The translations under genes were made by a program, and so were the position numbers. A DNA stretch of 32,177 bases from positions 1 to 32,177 of the forward strand of contig JAGATW010000128.1 of NCBI GenBank assembly GCA_017621085.1, given 5' to 3'. Source of the stretch: Clostridia bacterium. GTDB lineage: Bacteria; Bacillota; Clostridia; Oscillospirales; CAG-272. Below, piece by piece: positions 15,978 to 24,519 of the stretch (position 1 is the stretch's first letter; every line of letters starts with the position of its first letter). The notes under the pieces are model-generated. The model did no database searches. It was not told where the DNA came from and saw nothing but the letters and a program-made list of their open reading frames with translations.

Positions 15978-17992
15978 TAACGGTTGCAAAAAATGCAGGC
16001 TTTTGCTTTGGAGTAAGGCGCGCAACTGACAAGGTAGAGGAGCTTATAAGAAATAAATCCAATGGGGATATTATATGTACCCTTGGCAAGCTTATTCATA
16101 ACGAGCAATACAATAAATTTTTAGAGGATAATGGTGTTAGTGTACTGGACGTTGACGGAATAGATGAGCTTTTGGAAAAAGCCAAAAACGGAACAAAAGT
16201 CACAGTAGTTATAAGAACACACGGTATTGAGTATGACATACAAAAAAAGCTTGAGAGCTGTACAGAGGCAACAGAGAATTTCAGCCTCGTTGACTGTACT
16301 TGCCCGTACGTTAAGAAAATACATAAAATTGCGTCTGAAAACTCATCTAAGGAGGAAACGTTCATCTTAATAGGACAAGAACAGCATCCCGAGGTTAAGT
16401 CCATTATGAGCTACGTAAATCATAACGGACATGTTTTTAGCTCGTCAAGTGAGCTTGAAACGTATCTGAAAAATAATGATTTGTCGAATTTTAGGGTGAA
16501 TATGGCTGCTCAAACCACTCAAAAGCTAACAGAATGGGAAAAAAGTGAAAAAATTCTCAAAAAATACTGTACAAATGGAAAAATTTTTGGTACAATATGT
16601 AGTGTGACTGAAAAAAGGCAGACTGAAGCTATGGAGTTAAGTCAACAATGCGACCTTATGCTCGTCATAGGTGGTAGGGACAGCTCCAATACTGCAAAGC
16701 TAACACAGGTTTGCAAAAGCTATTGCCCCAATACACATTGGGTTGAAACAGCAGGCAACATTATGCTTGACAAAATCGGACACGCGAATAATATTGGTAT
16801 AACTGCAGGGGCTTCCACTCCTGACAGTATAATACAGGAGGTAAAAGAAATCATGGAAAATCTAAACGAAAACTTTGCGCAGCTACTCGAGGAAGAGTAT
16901 GCAAAGAAAGCGAAAATATATGTAGGAGCAACAGTTACCGGTACAGTTATGGCTATTTCCGAAAACGAAATCAGCCTTGACCTTGGCGATAAGCTTACAG
17001 GTGTTATCACAAGAGACCAAATAACAGATTCCAACGATGTTAAGCTTTCCACTCTCTTCAAAATCGGTGACGAGGTTGAAGCATCAGTTATGAGCAAGAG
17101 TGATGTTGACGGTATCGCTATTCTTTCTAAGAAAAAGGTTGATATTGTTAAGAATTGGCAAAAGATTGTTGACTACAACGCAAATGGTGATGTGGTTAGT
17201 GCAAAGATTACAAAGGCTACAAAGGGTGGCTTAATCGCAACAATTGACGGTGTTGAGGTATTTATTCCTGCTTCAATGACAGGCGTTGACAAGGACGGCA
17301 ATATGGAAGAGCTTGTTAACACAACACAAGAGGTTAAGGTTGTTGAAATTAAAGAGGACAGACGTCGTGCTATTGCATCCATTAAGGCAGTTATTCGTGA
17401 AAAAAAGGCAGCTGAAAAGGAAGCATTCTGGGCATCTATTGAAGAGGGTATGGTATTTGAAGGACCTGTTAAGAGCCTAACATCCTATGGTGCATTTGTT
17501 GACCTTGGTGGCGTTGATGGTCTTGTACATATTACAGAGCTTTCTTGGAAAAGACTTAAGCATCCAAATGAGGTTGTTAAGGTTGGCGATGTAATTAAGG
17601 TATTTGTTAAGTCCTTTGATAAGGAAGCTAACAGAATTTCACTCGGTCACAAGACAGATGATGAAAATCCTTGGAACATCTTTATGTCCAAGTATGCAGT
17701 TGGTGATGTTGCATCTGTAAAGGTTGTTGGTGTTACAACATTCGGCGCATTTGCAGAAATCGTTCCGGGCGTTGACGGTCTTATCCATATCAGCCAAATT
17801 GCAAACAAGAAGATTGATTCTGTTGCAAACGTATTAAAGGTTGGTGACGTTGTTGATGCACAGGTAACAGGCATTGATGAGGAAAAGCAAAAGGTTTCCC
17901 TTTCTATAAGAGCTCTTCTTGAAGAGGAAGCGGTTGAAGAAACTACCGAAGAGGCAGTTGAAGAAACAACTGAAACAACAGACGCTGAATAA
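15974..17992 (+). CDS. ispH-rpsA: IspH (HMBPP reductase) fused to ribosomal-protein-S1-like domains
   Basis: A 672-residue fusion. Residues 1-300 are 4-hydroxy-3-methylbut-2-enyl diphosphate reductase, the last step of the MEP isoprenoid pathway. Cluster ligands are Cys11, Cys110 and Cys209, and substrate-binding residues lie in His42, RTHG (His83), QEQHPE (His138) and TEKRQ. Residues of about 317-388, 402-470, 490-560 and 576-647 are four S1 RNA-binding domains, the third and fourth being the best conserved ([35 protein letters not shown]). An acidic tail of Glu, Thr and Val follows. The fusion is known in Clostridia. An AGGAGG and an in-frame ATG (codon 294) lie at the junction and could give a free S1 protein. 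A terminator follows. Confidence 0.93.
   Translation: MITVAKNAGFCFGVRRATDKVEELIRNKSNGDIICTLGKLIHNEQYNKFLEDNGVSVLDVDGIDELLEKAKNGTKVTVVIRTHGIEYDIQKKLESCTEATENFSLVDCTCPYVKKIHKIASENSSKEETFILIGQEQHPEVKSIMSYVNHNGHVFSSSSELETYLKNNDLSNFRVNMAAQTTQKLTEWEKSEKILKKYCTNGKIFGTICSVTEKRQTEAMELSQQCDLMLVIGGRDSSNTAKLTQVCKSYCPNTHWVETAGNIMLDKIGHANNIGITAGASTPDSIIQEVKEIMENLNENFAQLLEEEYAKKAKIYVGATVTGTVMAISENEISLDLGDKLTGVITRDQITDSNDVKLSTLFKIGDEVEASVMSKSDVDGIAILSKKKVDIVKNWQKIVDYNANGDVVSAKITKATKGGLIATIDGVEVFIPASMTGVDKDGNMEELVNTTQEVKVVEIKEDRRRAIASIKAVIREKKAAEKEAFWASIEEGMVFEGPVKSLTSYGAFVDLGGVDGLVHITELSWKRLKHPNEVVKVGDVIKVFVKSFDKEANRISLGHKTDDENPWNIFMSKYAVGDVASVKVVGVTTFGAFAEIVPGVDGLIHISQIANKKIDSVANVLKVGDVVDAQVTGIDEEKQKVSLSIRALLEEEAVEETTEEAVEETTETTDAE
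16836..16855 (+). promoter_or_regulatory. Candidate internal ribosome binding site and start at the IspH/S1 junction
   Basis: AGGAGG at 16836-16841 is followed, 11 bases later, by an in-frame ATG (16853-16855, residue 294). Starting there would give a 379-residue protein holding all four S1 domains and no IspH part. Because the AGGAGG falls on Gln-Glu-Val codons that IspH proteins often conserve, chance is a real alternative. Confidence 0.35.
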
Positions 17993-18004
17993 TCAAATAA
18001 AATC

Positions 18005-18036
18005 AAAGGGTGTTGCAAAACAGCAACACCCTTTTT
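18005..18036 (+). terminator. Intrinsic terminator of the cmk - ispH/S1 operon
   Basis: The stem GGGTGTTGC / GCAACACCC (18008-18016 with 18023-18031), extended by A-T pairs and followed by TTTTT, lies 13 bases after the stop codon. Confidence 0.92.
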
Positions 18037-18090
18037 ATGTGAATTTCATCAATTATGCAAAAAGCAAACAGCTCTAATTGTAGGCAAAAG

Positions 18091-18114
18091 GCTTGCTCCT
18101 TACGTGAAGCAAGC
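18091..18114. repeat. Small inverted repeat, role unclear
   Basis: GCTTGCT (18091-18097) pairs with AGCAAGC (18108-18114) around a ten-base loop. It lies just beyond the minus-strand terminator at 18122-18147 and could act as a second, weaker hairpin behind it. Nothing else is seen in 18037-18121. Confidence 0.35.
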
Positions 18115-18115
18115 A

Positions 18116-18147
18116 AAAACAAAGCCATCGGCTAAAACCGATGGCTT
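18116..18147 (-). terminator. Intrinsic terminator of the small Cys-rich peptide gene
   Basis: A 10-bp stem (AAGCCATCGG at 18122-18131 with 18138-18147) and a six-base loop. Read on the minus strand it is followed by TTTGTTTTT, giving a proper T-tract; on the plus strand no T-run follows. This fixes the transcription direction and supports the peptide gene at 18174-18263. Confidence 0.78.
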
Positions 18148-18173
18148 GTTATTATAGGTATAGGTTTATTAAG

Positions 18174-18263
18174 TTAATGACAGCAACAGCAAAGAACGAT
18201 AACAGCTAAGATTATCAACCAGATGCACTCGTTGTCAAAAAGACCACATAAACAGTTATTCAT
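18174..18263 (-). CDS. Small Cys-rich single-span membrane peptide, 29 residues
   Basis: Too short for routine gene calling. It starts at the ATG at 18263 with GGAG twelve bases upstream and ends at TAA 18174. It begins MNNCLCGLF, continues through a hydrophobic segment (IWLIILAVIVL) and ends with four cysteines and a histidine. It has its own T-tract terminator just downstream. A short hairpin (18306-18322) sits near the expected 5' end of the transcript, next to a TATTAT/TATAAC -10-like sequence without a good -35. Similar tiny peptides with an MNNCLC-like start and a Cys-rich tail are, from memory, widespread and unstudied in Clostridia; a sporulation or envelope role is only a guess. It is transcribed alone, 143 bases downstream of the zinc-ribbon gene. 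Confidence 0.65.
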   Translation of the reverse strand: MNNCLCGLFDNECIWLIILAVIVLCCCCH

Positions 18264-18305
18264 AGTATTACCAAGCTCCATATGGAAGTTTCCTTTACAA
18301 GAATT

Positions 18306-18322
18306 AGAGAGTTTTCCTCTCT
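18306..18322 (-). other. Short hairpin in the probable 5' leader of the peptide gene
   Basis: AGAGAG (18306-18311) pairs with CTCTCT (18317-18322) around a five-base loop, right next to the -10-like sequence at about 18324-18330. On the minus strand it would lie at the extreme 5' end of the transcript, where such stems can protect mRNA. No T-run follows, so it is not a terminator. Confidence 0.35.
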
Positions 18323-18406
18323 GTTATAATACTATGTCGAAAAAACAAAACAGGTTACAAAAAATGTAAATAAACAAAAAATTTGCTGAAAATGGAGAGA
18401 GTGTAA

Positions 18407-19039
18407 TTAGCTCAAGGTAAGCTTGTCTGCATTTAAAAATTCATGTGCCGCAATGGTGCTGTCTGCCGGGATTGTCGCACTCTTTTTACACTTCTTGCAT
18501 TTAACTGTGACAAAGTCACTATATACATTACATTCGTATTCGCCTTGACCATCTTCACAGCCACAATAAATCTTGCCCTCGTCGTTTAACTCGTGTACAA
18601 CATAGGTAACAATTTCTACAACCTGTGGGTCGGAGAGGTCGTGCTTTTTATCATTCTTTAAGCTGTCTAAGGAGGTGTCCCCTAAAGCGCGTAATATTTC
18701 CTCGTTTGAAGCTTTAATAGCATCCTCAACATTCTTTTCCTTACCGATAAAGCAAAGGTCAACACCACATAGAGAGCAAGGAATAATAAAAATATCACTA
18801 TTGAAGAATACATCACGGGAAAGAGTGTATGTGTGAGGGGATGGACAAGCAACGCAAGGGACAGTAAGACGAAGTACACCGCCCCGTATTTTTTCAACAG
18901 TCATATGGCTACCCTTACAATCACATTTTAGCTTAAACAAGTCGCCACTTAAGGAAAAAGCACCAACCATACTTGTAGGCACACTACCACAAACGGGACA
19001 TCTATATGCAAGAGTAGTCTTTTTTTGGTCTATAATCAT
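18407..19039 (-). CDS. Cys-rich zinc-ribbon protein of unknown function
   Basis: A 210-residue soluble protein. Six cysteine pairs are visible: CPVCGS near the N-terminus, CDCKG, CVACPSPH, CSLCG, CGCE and CKKCKK near the C-terminus, arranged as two or three treble-clef or zinc-ribbon units. No catalytic motif is recognised. The frame is open to 19084, but the ATG at 19039 is chosen because GAGGT lies eight bases upstream and the protein then starts MIIDQKKTTLAYRCPVC. It is transcribed from a perfect consensus promoter (19099-19127) that overlaps the helicase promoter on the other strand. A DNA- or RNA-related role is possible from the neighbour but is not shown. Confidence 0.75.
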   Translation of the reverse strand: MIIDQKKTTLAYRCPVCGSVPTSMVGAFSLSGDLFKLKCDCKGSHMTVEKIRGGVLRLTVPCVACPSPHTYTLSRDVFFNSDIFIIPCSLCGVDLCFIGKEKNVEDAIKASNEEILRALGDTSLDSLKNDKKHDLSDPQVVEIVTYVVHELNDEGKIYCGCEDGQGEYECNVYSDFVTVKCKKCKKSATIPADSTIAAHEFLNADKLTLS

Positions 19040-19077
19040 TATTTTTACCTCATTAATGAAAAATATCTTTAAATTGC

Positions 19078-19106
19078 TTAACAATTATGCTATACTAAAT
19101 TATACA
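19078..19106 (+). promoter_or_regulatory. Promoter of the helicase gene
   Basis: TTAACA (19078-19083), 17 bases, then TATACA (19101-19106), each five of six to consensus, lie 38 bases before the ATG at 19144. The -10 box shares bases 19101-19104 with the -10 box of the opposite promoter. Confidence 0.65.
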
Positions 19107-19127
19107 TTAATTATAATAAAATGTCAA
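19099..19127 (-). promoter_or_regulatory. Consensus promoter of the zinc-ribbon gene, overlapping the helicase promoter
   Basis: The minus strand has TTGACA (19127-19122), 17 bases, then TATAAT (19104-19099): a perfect match in both boxes. RNA polymerase cannot occupy this and the plus-strand promoter at 19078-19106 at the same time. The spacer resembles that of the CotH promoter (14 of 17 identical). Confidence 0.85.
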
Positions 19128-19143
19128 GATAGGAGGAAATGGT

Positions 19144-21519
19144 ATGTCAGCAATATACGATAGAGAAACAGAATCAATATACGTAAGTGCCTATGAGCTA
19201 TGCTCATTCATATATCGTGGTGGCGACATTTCCTCAAGAATGGTACACGGTAACAAAAACGGTGGCACAATTGTGTCCCACAGTGCGTGGACAAAAAAGC
19301 CGAATATAGTAGATGCATATTCCTTTACAACAATAGTTCACGGTACACCTATTGTTGTGTATGCCCATCCTGAAGGAGTAAGAACAGAAAATGATAAGCC
19401 GGTAATAGAAAGCGTTTACTCCGTGCCATACTCCCTTGACGATTTAAAAAATGGAGTTTTAGACTTAGCAATTGCAACAGCAATTTGTACAGCATATATA
19501 GTAAGTGAAAGGTATAAGCTTCCATCAATAGAGGCACGCATTACCTTCTATAAGGAGGGTAGTGACGAAAGCCGCGAATTTATGCAGGTCCTACAAAGAG
19601 AGGAGCTTGTTTTAGCCTTTGAAACAATACTTGACACCTTTTATCCATACGCAAAAATCATAAAGGAAAAAGGTACAAATACCCTTTATCAATTAAACAA
19701 TCTTCGTTTTCCCTTTGAGGGTGGAGCAAGAGAGGGACAAAGGGACTTTATAATAGAAGCCTTTCATTCAATTAAATCCCATAAAAGATTAGTGGTAGAA
19801 GCCCCAACAGGCACAGGCAAAACAATGGCATCACTATACCCTGCACTTAAAAGCATAGGCAATAATGATGCTGATAAAATCTTTTACTTCACAGGCAAAA
19901 CCACAACTGCAATAGCTGCCTTAAATGCTATTGATATAATGAGAGAGCAAATACCTGATTTAAGGTCAATTCACATATCCTCTAAGGAAAAATGCTGCGT
20001 CACATATCCACCGGGCGCAAGACGCTCTTGTGACCCTAAGCACTGTCACGTTACAAGAGGGTATTATGATAAAATTAATGAAGCCATAAGAGAGCTTTTA
20101 GAGAATTATCGTACCTACACAAAGGATATAATCGACACAGTGTCGGCTAAATATTCAGTTTGCTCCTATGAATTGTCCTTGGAGCTTTCCGAATGGTGTG
20201 AGCTTGTAGTGTGCGATTATAACTATCTTTTTGACTTACAGGCATATTTTAGGAGATACTTTGAGTTTGTAGATGCAAGATACATTTTCTTAATCGACGA
20301 AAGCCACAACCTGCCCGACAGAGCAAGAGAAATGTATTCAGCTACCTTAACAAAGGAGCAGTTTGTAAAAATTTCTGCAAAATATAACGGAAACAAGCAT
20401 TTAACTCAACCCTGTGTCGATATTTTAGGCAAATTTGAAGAATATTACCAGCTTGCAATGACTGAAAAAATGGAGTTTGACGGTGTTGTGTGTGGCTTTT
20501 ACATCAATAGTCAGCTCCCCGATGATATGCATGATGTTTTTGATGAATTTTTAAAGGGCTGTAAAAAGCTATTTAATAAGGAAAACGATGATGACGAGCT
20601 TCATCAGCTATATATGGACACAAAAAAGCTTGTCAGCGTTTGTGATATTTTTGATAAGCGATTTACAATGTACATAGAGGCACACGGCGATGAGGTAAAG
20701 GTGCGTCTTTTGTGCCTCGACCCATCATTTTTGCTCGACACGTGTATGAAAAAGGGTATTTCTACTATTCTTTTCTCAGCCACCCTAACCCCGCTTGAAT
20801 ACTTTAGCGACGTGCTTGGCTGCTCAAAGACTAATACTCTTAGTCTAAAGTCACCCTTTGACCCTAAAAAGCAATGCTTAATCGCTATTGATAGCGTTAG
20901 TACAAGATACGATGACAGAAAAAAGAATGCCGGCACAGTAGCAAATATAATTCGCGCTGCCACAGCAGGTAAGGCAGGAAATTACATCGTTTATTTCCCA
21001 TCATATTCATATCTTACAGAGGTTAAGGATATTTTTGTCAGTAAATTCCCGCAAATTAACGTAACCGTTCAAAAAAAGAGCATGTCCGAAAAAGCAAAGA
21101 AAGAGTTTCTTGACTCCTTTGATGCAAAAAAAGAAGGCACTCTTGTTGGCTTTTGTGTAATGGGCGGAAGCTTTTCTGAGGGTATTGACCTAAGAGGAGA
21201 AAGACTAATCGGTGCATTAATCGTAGGAGTAGGCTTGCCAACCATTTCAAATGAACTAAACATTATTAAGGAATACTTTGATAAAACAAGGGAAACAGGC
21301 TATGCCTACGCATACACATATCCGGGTATGAACAAGGTAATGCAGGCAGCAGGCAGAGTAATAAGAAGTGAGGACGAAAAGGGAGTAGTTCTTTTAATTG
21401 ATGATCGCTTTTCAACTCCCGAGTATAAAATGATAATGCCCGAGTATTGGCATCACATAAAATATATCTCCAATGCAAAGGACTTGCTTGGCATAATAAC
21501 AGAATTTTGGAAAAAATAG
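19144..21519 (+). CDS. XPD/Rad3-DinG-like ATP-dependent DNA helicase
   Basis: A 791-residue superfamily 2 helicase. Walker A is APTGTGKT (220-227) and the Walker B box is DESH (385-388). Cysteines at 284/285, 296, 301 and 340 lie where XPD-type helicases hold a 4Fe-4S cluster. The C-terminal domain has SATLTPLEYF, GSFSEGIDLRGERL and QAAGRVIRSEDEKG (motifs V and VI). The N-terminal ~180 residues resemble the PD-(D/E)XK nuclease-like region of Firmicutes homologues, but the expected EIK-type catalytic segment reads IESVYS (about 88-93), so nuclease activity is probably lost. The likely role is DNA repair or removal of unusual structures. AGGAGG lies six bases before the ATG. Confidence 0.88.
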   Translation: MSAIYDRETESIYVSAYELCSFIYRGGDISSRMVHGNKNGGTIVSHSAWTKKPNIVDAYSFTTIVHGTPIVVYAHPEGVRTENDKPVIESVYSVPYSLDDLKNGVLDLAIATAICTAYIVSERYKLPSIEARITFYKEGSDESREFMQVLQREELVLAFETILDTFYPYAKIIKEKGTNTLYQLNNLRFPFEGGAREGQRDFIIEAFHSIKSHKRLVVEAPTGTGKTMASLYPALKSIGNNDADKIFYFTGKTTTAIAALNAIDIMREQIPDLRSIHISSKEKCCVTYPPGARRSCDPKHCHVTRGYYDKINEAIRELLENYRTYTKDIIDTVSAKYSVCSYELSLELSEWCELVVCDYNYLFDLQAYFRRYFEFVDARYIFLIDESHNLPDRAREMYSATLTKEQFVKISAKYNGNKHLTQPCVDILGKFEEYYQLAMTEKMEFDGVVCGFYINSQLPDDMHDVFDEFLKGCKKLFNKENDDDELHQLYMDTKKLVSVCDIFDKRFTMYIEAHGDEVKVRLLCLDPSFLLDTCMKKGISTILFSATLTPLEYFSDVLGCSKTNTLSLKSPFDPKKQCLIAIDSVSTRYDDRKKNAGTVANIIRAATAGKAGNYIVYFPSYSYLTEVKDIFVSKFPQINVTVQKKSMSEKAKKEFLDSFDAKKEGTLVGFCVMGGSFSEGIDLRGERLIGALIVGVGLPTISNELNIIKEYFDKTRETGYAYAYTYPGMNKVMQAAGRVIRSEDEKGVVLLIDDRFSTPEYKMIMPEYWHHIKYISNAKDLLGIITEFWKK

Positions 21520-21529
21520 TATAAAACTA

Positions 21530-21558
21530 TTGTAAAATCAGAAATATAGTGTTATAAT
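21530..21558 (+). promoter_or_regulatory. Promoter of asnS
   Basis: TTGTAA (21530-21535), a 17-base spacer and a consensus TATAAT (21553-21558) lie 41 bases before the ATG. The leader is too short for a T-box. Confidence 0.72.
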
Positions 21559-21599
21559 ATTTCATTATATTTATCTTTTATAATATTGAGGATGGAAAT

Positions 21600-22994
21600 A
21601 TGTTAAGAACAGCTATTAAAGAAATTTTTCAAAACCCACAAAATTTTGCAGATAAGGAAATTACCGTTTGCGGTTGGGCAAGAACAATTCGTGCAAGCAA
21701 CGCATTTGGCTTTATTGAGTTAAATGACGGTAGCTATTTCTCTAATTTGCAGGTAGTTTTTGAGGAGCAATTTTTAGATAACTATAAGGAAATAGCAAAG
21801 CAAAACGTAGGTGCTTCCCTAATTGTTAAGGGTACACTTGTATTAACTCCTGAGGCAAAGCAGCCCTTTGAAATCAAGGCTAAGGAGATAGAAATCGAGG
21901 GCGCGTCAACTCCTGACTACCCACTACAAAAGAAAAGACATACTCTTGAGTACCTTCGTACAATAGCGCACCTTCGTCCAAGAACAAACTTGTTCAGCGC
22001 CGTATTCAGAGTTCGCTCCGTTGCAGCCTTTGCAATTCATAAGTTCTTTAATGAAAGAAACTTTGTGTATGTTCACACACCGATTATTACAGGCAGTGAC
22101 TGTGAGGGCGCTGGTGAAATGTTCCGTCTAACAACCTTAGACCTTGAAAATTTACCAAGAACAGAGGACGGAAAAATCGACTTTACAAAGGATTTCTTTG
22201 GTAAGGGCGTTAACCTAACAGTATCGGGTCAGCTAAGTGCTGAAACATATGCTATGGCATTTTCAAACGTATATACCTTTGGCCCGACCTTCCGTGCTGA
22301 AAAGTCAAATACAGCGCGTCACGCAGCAGAGTTCTGGATGATGGAGCCTGAAATTGCATTTGCAGACCTAAAGGACGATATGGCTCTTGCTGAGGATATG
22401 ATTAAGTATGTTGTTAAATACGTAATGCAAGAGTGTCCTGCTGAAATTGAATTCTTTAACAAGTTCGTTGATACAACTCTTGTATCTCGTCTTACAAACC
22501 TTGTTGAAAACGAATTCGGCCACGTAACATATACAGAGGCAATTGAGCTTCTTGAAAAGAGTGGCAAAAAGTTCGACTATCCTGTTAAATGGGGTATCGA
22601 CCTTCAAACCGAGCATGAAAGATATATTACCGAGGAGGTATTCGGTAAGCCTGTGTTCGTTACCGACTACCCGGCTGACATTAAGGCATTCTATATGCGT
22701 CTAAATGATGATGGCAAAACCGTTGCCGCAATGGATATGTTAGTGCCGGGCGTTGGTGAGCTTATCGGTGGCTCTCAGCGTGAGGAAAGACTTGACTATC
22801 TTCTAAAGGCGATGGAAAAGTTCAACCTTAATGAAGAGGACTATTGGTGGTACTTAGAATTAAGAAAGTACGGTGGAACAAAGCACGCAGGCTTCGGCTT
22901 AGGCTTTGAAAGACTTATTATGTACATTACAGGTGTTGCAAACATTCGTGATGTTGAGGCATATCCACGTACCACAGGTAACGCAGAGTTCTAA
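21600..22994 (+). CDS. asnS: Asparagine--tRNA ligase
   Basis: A 464-residue class II aminoacyl-tRNA synthetase charging tRNA-Asn. The N-terminal OB-fold anticodon-binding domain ([19 protein letters not shown], 20-38) is followed by the catalytic domain with motif 2 ([21 protein letters not shown] region) and motif 3 ([15 protein letters not shown] near the C-terminus). [10 protein letters not shown] and the long AsnRS-type insertion distinguish it from AspRS. GAGGATGG lies before the ATG. It has its own promoter and no clear terminator, so it may read through into the aminotransferase gene 131 bases downstream. Confidence 0.96.
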   Translation: MLRTAIKEIFQNPQNFADKEITVCGWARTIRASNAFGFIELNDGSYFSNLQVVFEEQFLDNYKEIAKQNVGASLIVKGTLVLTPEAKQPFEIKAKEIEIEGASTPDYPLQKKRHTLEYLRTIAHLRPRTNLFSAVFRVRSVAAFAIHKFFNERNFVYVHTPIITGSDCEGAGEMFRLTTLDLENLPRTEDGKIDFTKDFFGKGVNLTVSGQLSAETYAMAFSNVYTFGPTFRAEKSNTARHAAEFWMMEPEIAFADLKDDMALAEDMIKYVVKYVMQECPAEIEFFNKFVDTTLVSRLTNLVENEFGHVTYTEAIELLEKSGKKFDYPVKWGIDLQTEHERYITEEVFGKPVFVTDYPADIKAFYMRLNDDGKTVAAMDMLVPGVGELIGGSQREERLDYLLKAMEKFNLNEEDYWWYLELRKYGGTKHAGFGLGFERLIMYITGVANIRDVEAYPRTTGNAEF

Positions 22995-23073
22995 TTTGGA
23001 ATTAAATAAGCGTCGTATTTTGTGTTGCTTCTTTAACACCAAATAAAACAAATTATTAAACCAAAAATTGCAG

Positions 23074-23092
23074 GGGCGAGCGTTAATCGCCC
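23074..23092. repeat. Short GC-rich palindrome between asnS and the aminotransferase gene
   Basis: GGGCGA (23074-23079) pairs with TCGCCC (23087-23092) inside a locally GC-rich patch in an otherwise A/T-rich 131-base gap. Short AGGGGCGA...TCGCCC palindromes occur, from memory, as scattered intergenic repeats in many Firmicutes. No T-run follows, so it is not a standard terminator. Confidence 0.45.
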
Positions 23093-23125
23093 ATCAAACT
23101 TAAACTTACAAACAGAAGGTTATTT

Positions 23126-24415
23126 ATGAAAAAATACAGCGAATTAACAAGAGAAGAGCTTGAGGCTTTACGTAAGGAGCTAAAGGCTAAATATAAGGGA
23201 TATCAAGCAAAGGACTTAAAGCTTAATATGGCACGTGGTAAGCCTTGCGTTGAACAGCTTGACTTATCAATGGGAATGATGGATGTTTTATCAAGTGCAT
23301 CAGACCTTACCTGTGATGATGGCACAGACTGTCGTAACTACGGTGTTTTAGACGGTATCAAGGAGGCTCAAGAGCTTTTAGCTGATATGATGGAGGTACC
23401 CCCTGACCACATAATAATCTATGGTAACTCCAGCCTAAACGTAATGTACGACACAATTGCACGTTCAATGTCACACGGTGTTATGGGCTCAACTCCTTGG
23501 TCAAAGCTTGACAAGGTTAAGTTTTTATGCCCTGTTCCGGGCTACGACAGGCACTTTGCAATAACCCAATATTTTGGCATTGAAATGATACCTGTTCCTA
23601 TGACACCTGAAGGACCTGATATGGATATGATAGAAAAGCTTGTTAGCGAGGACGAAAGCATTAAGGGTATTTGGTGCGTTCCAAAGTATTCAAATCCACA
23701 GGGATATTCATATTCCGATTTAACAGTACGTCGCTTTGCTCGCTTAGAGCCAAAGGCGTCCGACTTTAGAATTTACTGGGACAACGCATATACAATTCAT
23801 CATCTTTATGATGATAAGCAGGACAACTTAGTTGAAATTCTTGCTGAATGTAAGCGTGCAGGTAATCCGGACTTAGTTTATAAATTTGCATCTACATCAA
23901 AAATCAGCTTCCCCGGCTCAGGTATTGCTGCCCTTGCATCCTCACACAACAACTTAGAGGAAATTAAGGCTCAGCTTGCTGTTCAAACCATAGGACATGA
24001 CAAGGTTAATCAGCTCCGTCACGTTCGCTTCTTTAAGGACATTCACGGAATGATAGAGCATATGAGAAAGCACGCAGATATATTAAGACCTAAGTTTGAG
24101 GCTGTTCTTGAAATTCTTGAAAGAGAATTGGGCGGACTTGGCATAGGTGAGTGGACAAAGCCAAAGGGTGGCTATTTTATCTCCTTTGACTCTCTTGAAG
24201 GATGTGCTAAGGACATAGTTGCCAAGTGTAAAAAGGCAGGCGTTGTAATGACAGGTGCAGGTGCTACCTACCCATACGGTAAGGACCCATACGACTCCAA
24301 TATCAGAATTGCCCCATCCTACCCACCGCTTTCCGACCTTGTTATCGCAACAGAATTGTTTGCACTATGCGTAAAATTATCAAGTGTAGAAAAGCTACTT
24401 GCAAATATGAATTGA
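23126..24415 (+). CDS. PLP-dependent aminotransferase, aspartate aminotransferase type (PF12897-like)
   Basis: A 429-residue fold-type I enzyme. The Schiff-base lysine is Lys259 in STSKISFPG. SNPQGYS (189-195) and WDNAYTIHHLY (218-228) hold the conserved Asn and Asp/Tyr that contact PLP. YGNSSLNVMYD (99-109) is the phosphate-side segment. The whole-length pattern (LNMARGKP at 33-40, NYGVLDGIKEAQ at 71-82) matches the AspAT subgroup in Pfam Asp_aminotransf (PF12897) and not the classical AspC. It probably interconverts aspartate and oxaloacetate; other amino acids cannot be excluded. AGAAGG lies before the ATG. A strong terminator follows directly. Confidence 0.87.
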   Translation: MKKYSELTREELEALRKELKAKYKGYQAKDLKLNMARGKPCVEQLDLSMGMMDVLSSASDLTCDDGTDCRNYGVLDGIKEAQELLADMMEVPPDHIIIYGNSSLNVMYDTIARSMSHGVMGSTPWSKLDKVKFLCPVPGYDRHFAITQYFGIEMIPVPMTPEGPDMDMIEKLVSEDESIKGIWCVPKYSNPQGYSYSDLTVRRFARLEPKASDFRIYWDNAYTIHHLYDDKQDNLVEILAECKRAGNPDLVYKFASTSKISFPGSGIAALASSHNNLEEIKAQLAVQTIGHDKVNQLRHVRFFKDIHGMIEHMRKHADILRPKFEAVLEILERELGGLGIGEWTKPKGGYFISFDSLEGCAKDIVAKCKKAGVVMTGAGATYPYGKDPYDSNIRIAPSYPPLSDLVIATELFALCVKLSSVEKLLANMN

Positions 24416-24420
24416 AGCTT

Positions 24421-24455
24421 AAAGCATCAAGCAAAATTTTGCTTGATGCTTTTTA
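24421..24455 (+). terminator. Intrinsic terminator of the aminotransferase gene
   Basis: A perfect palindrome (24421-24436 with 24437-24452; core AGCATCAAGC / GCTTGATGCT) with an AAAATTTT centre is followed by TTTTT, 5 bases after the stop codon. Confidence 0.92.
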
Positions 24456-24460
24456 ATATA

Positions 24461-24489
24461 TTGATTTTTCAAGCCATATATTGTATAAT
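24461..24489 (+). promoter_or_regulatory. Promoter of the GH35 beta-galactosidase gene
   Basis: TTGATT (24461-24466), 17 bases and a consensus TATAAT (24484-24489) sit between the upstream terminator and AAAGGAG at 24505-24511. No clear operator repeat was seen. Confidence 0.7.
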
Positions 24490-24519
24490 AAAATAAATAC
24501 CATCAAAGGAGAAAAAGCT

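Noticed and set aside
15974-17992. IspH fused to S1 domains as a novel fusion or an assembly error
   Set aside because: The fusion is well known in Clostridia, and the frame and domain borders are clean. Only the internal start is kept as a finding.
21520-21599. T-box riboswitch ahead of asnS
   Set aside because: The leader is only 80 bases, has an ordinary promoter and no T-box consensus (TGGNACCGCG) or terminator hairpin.
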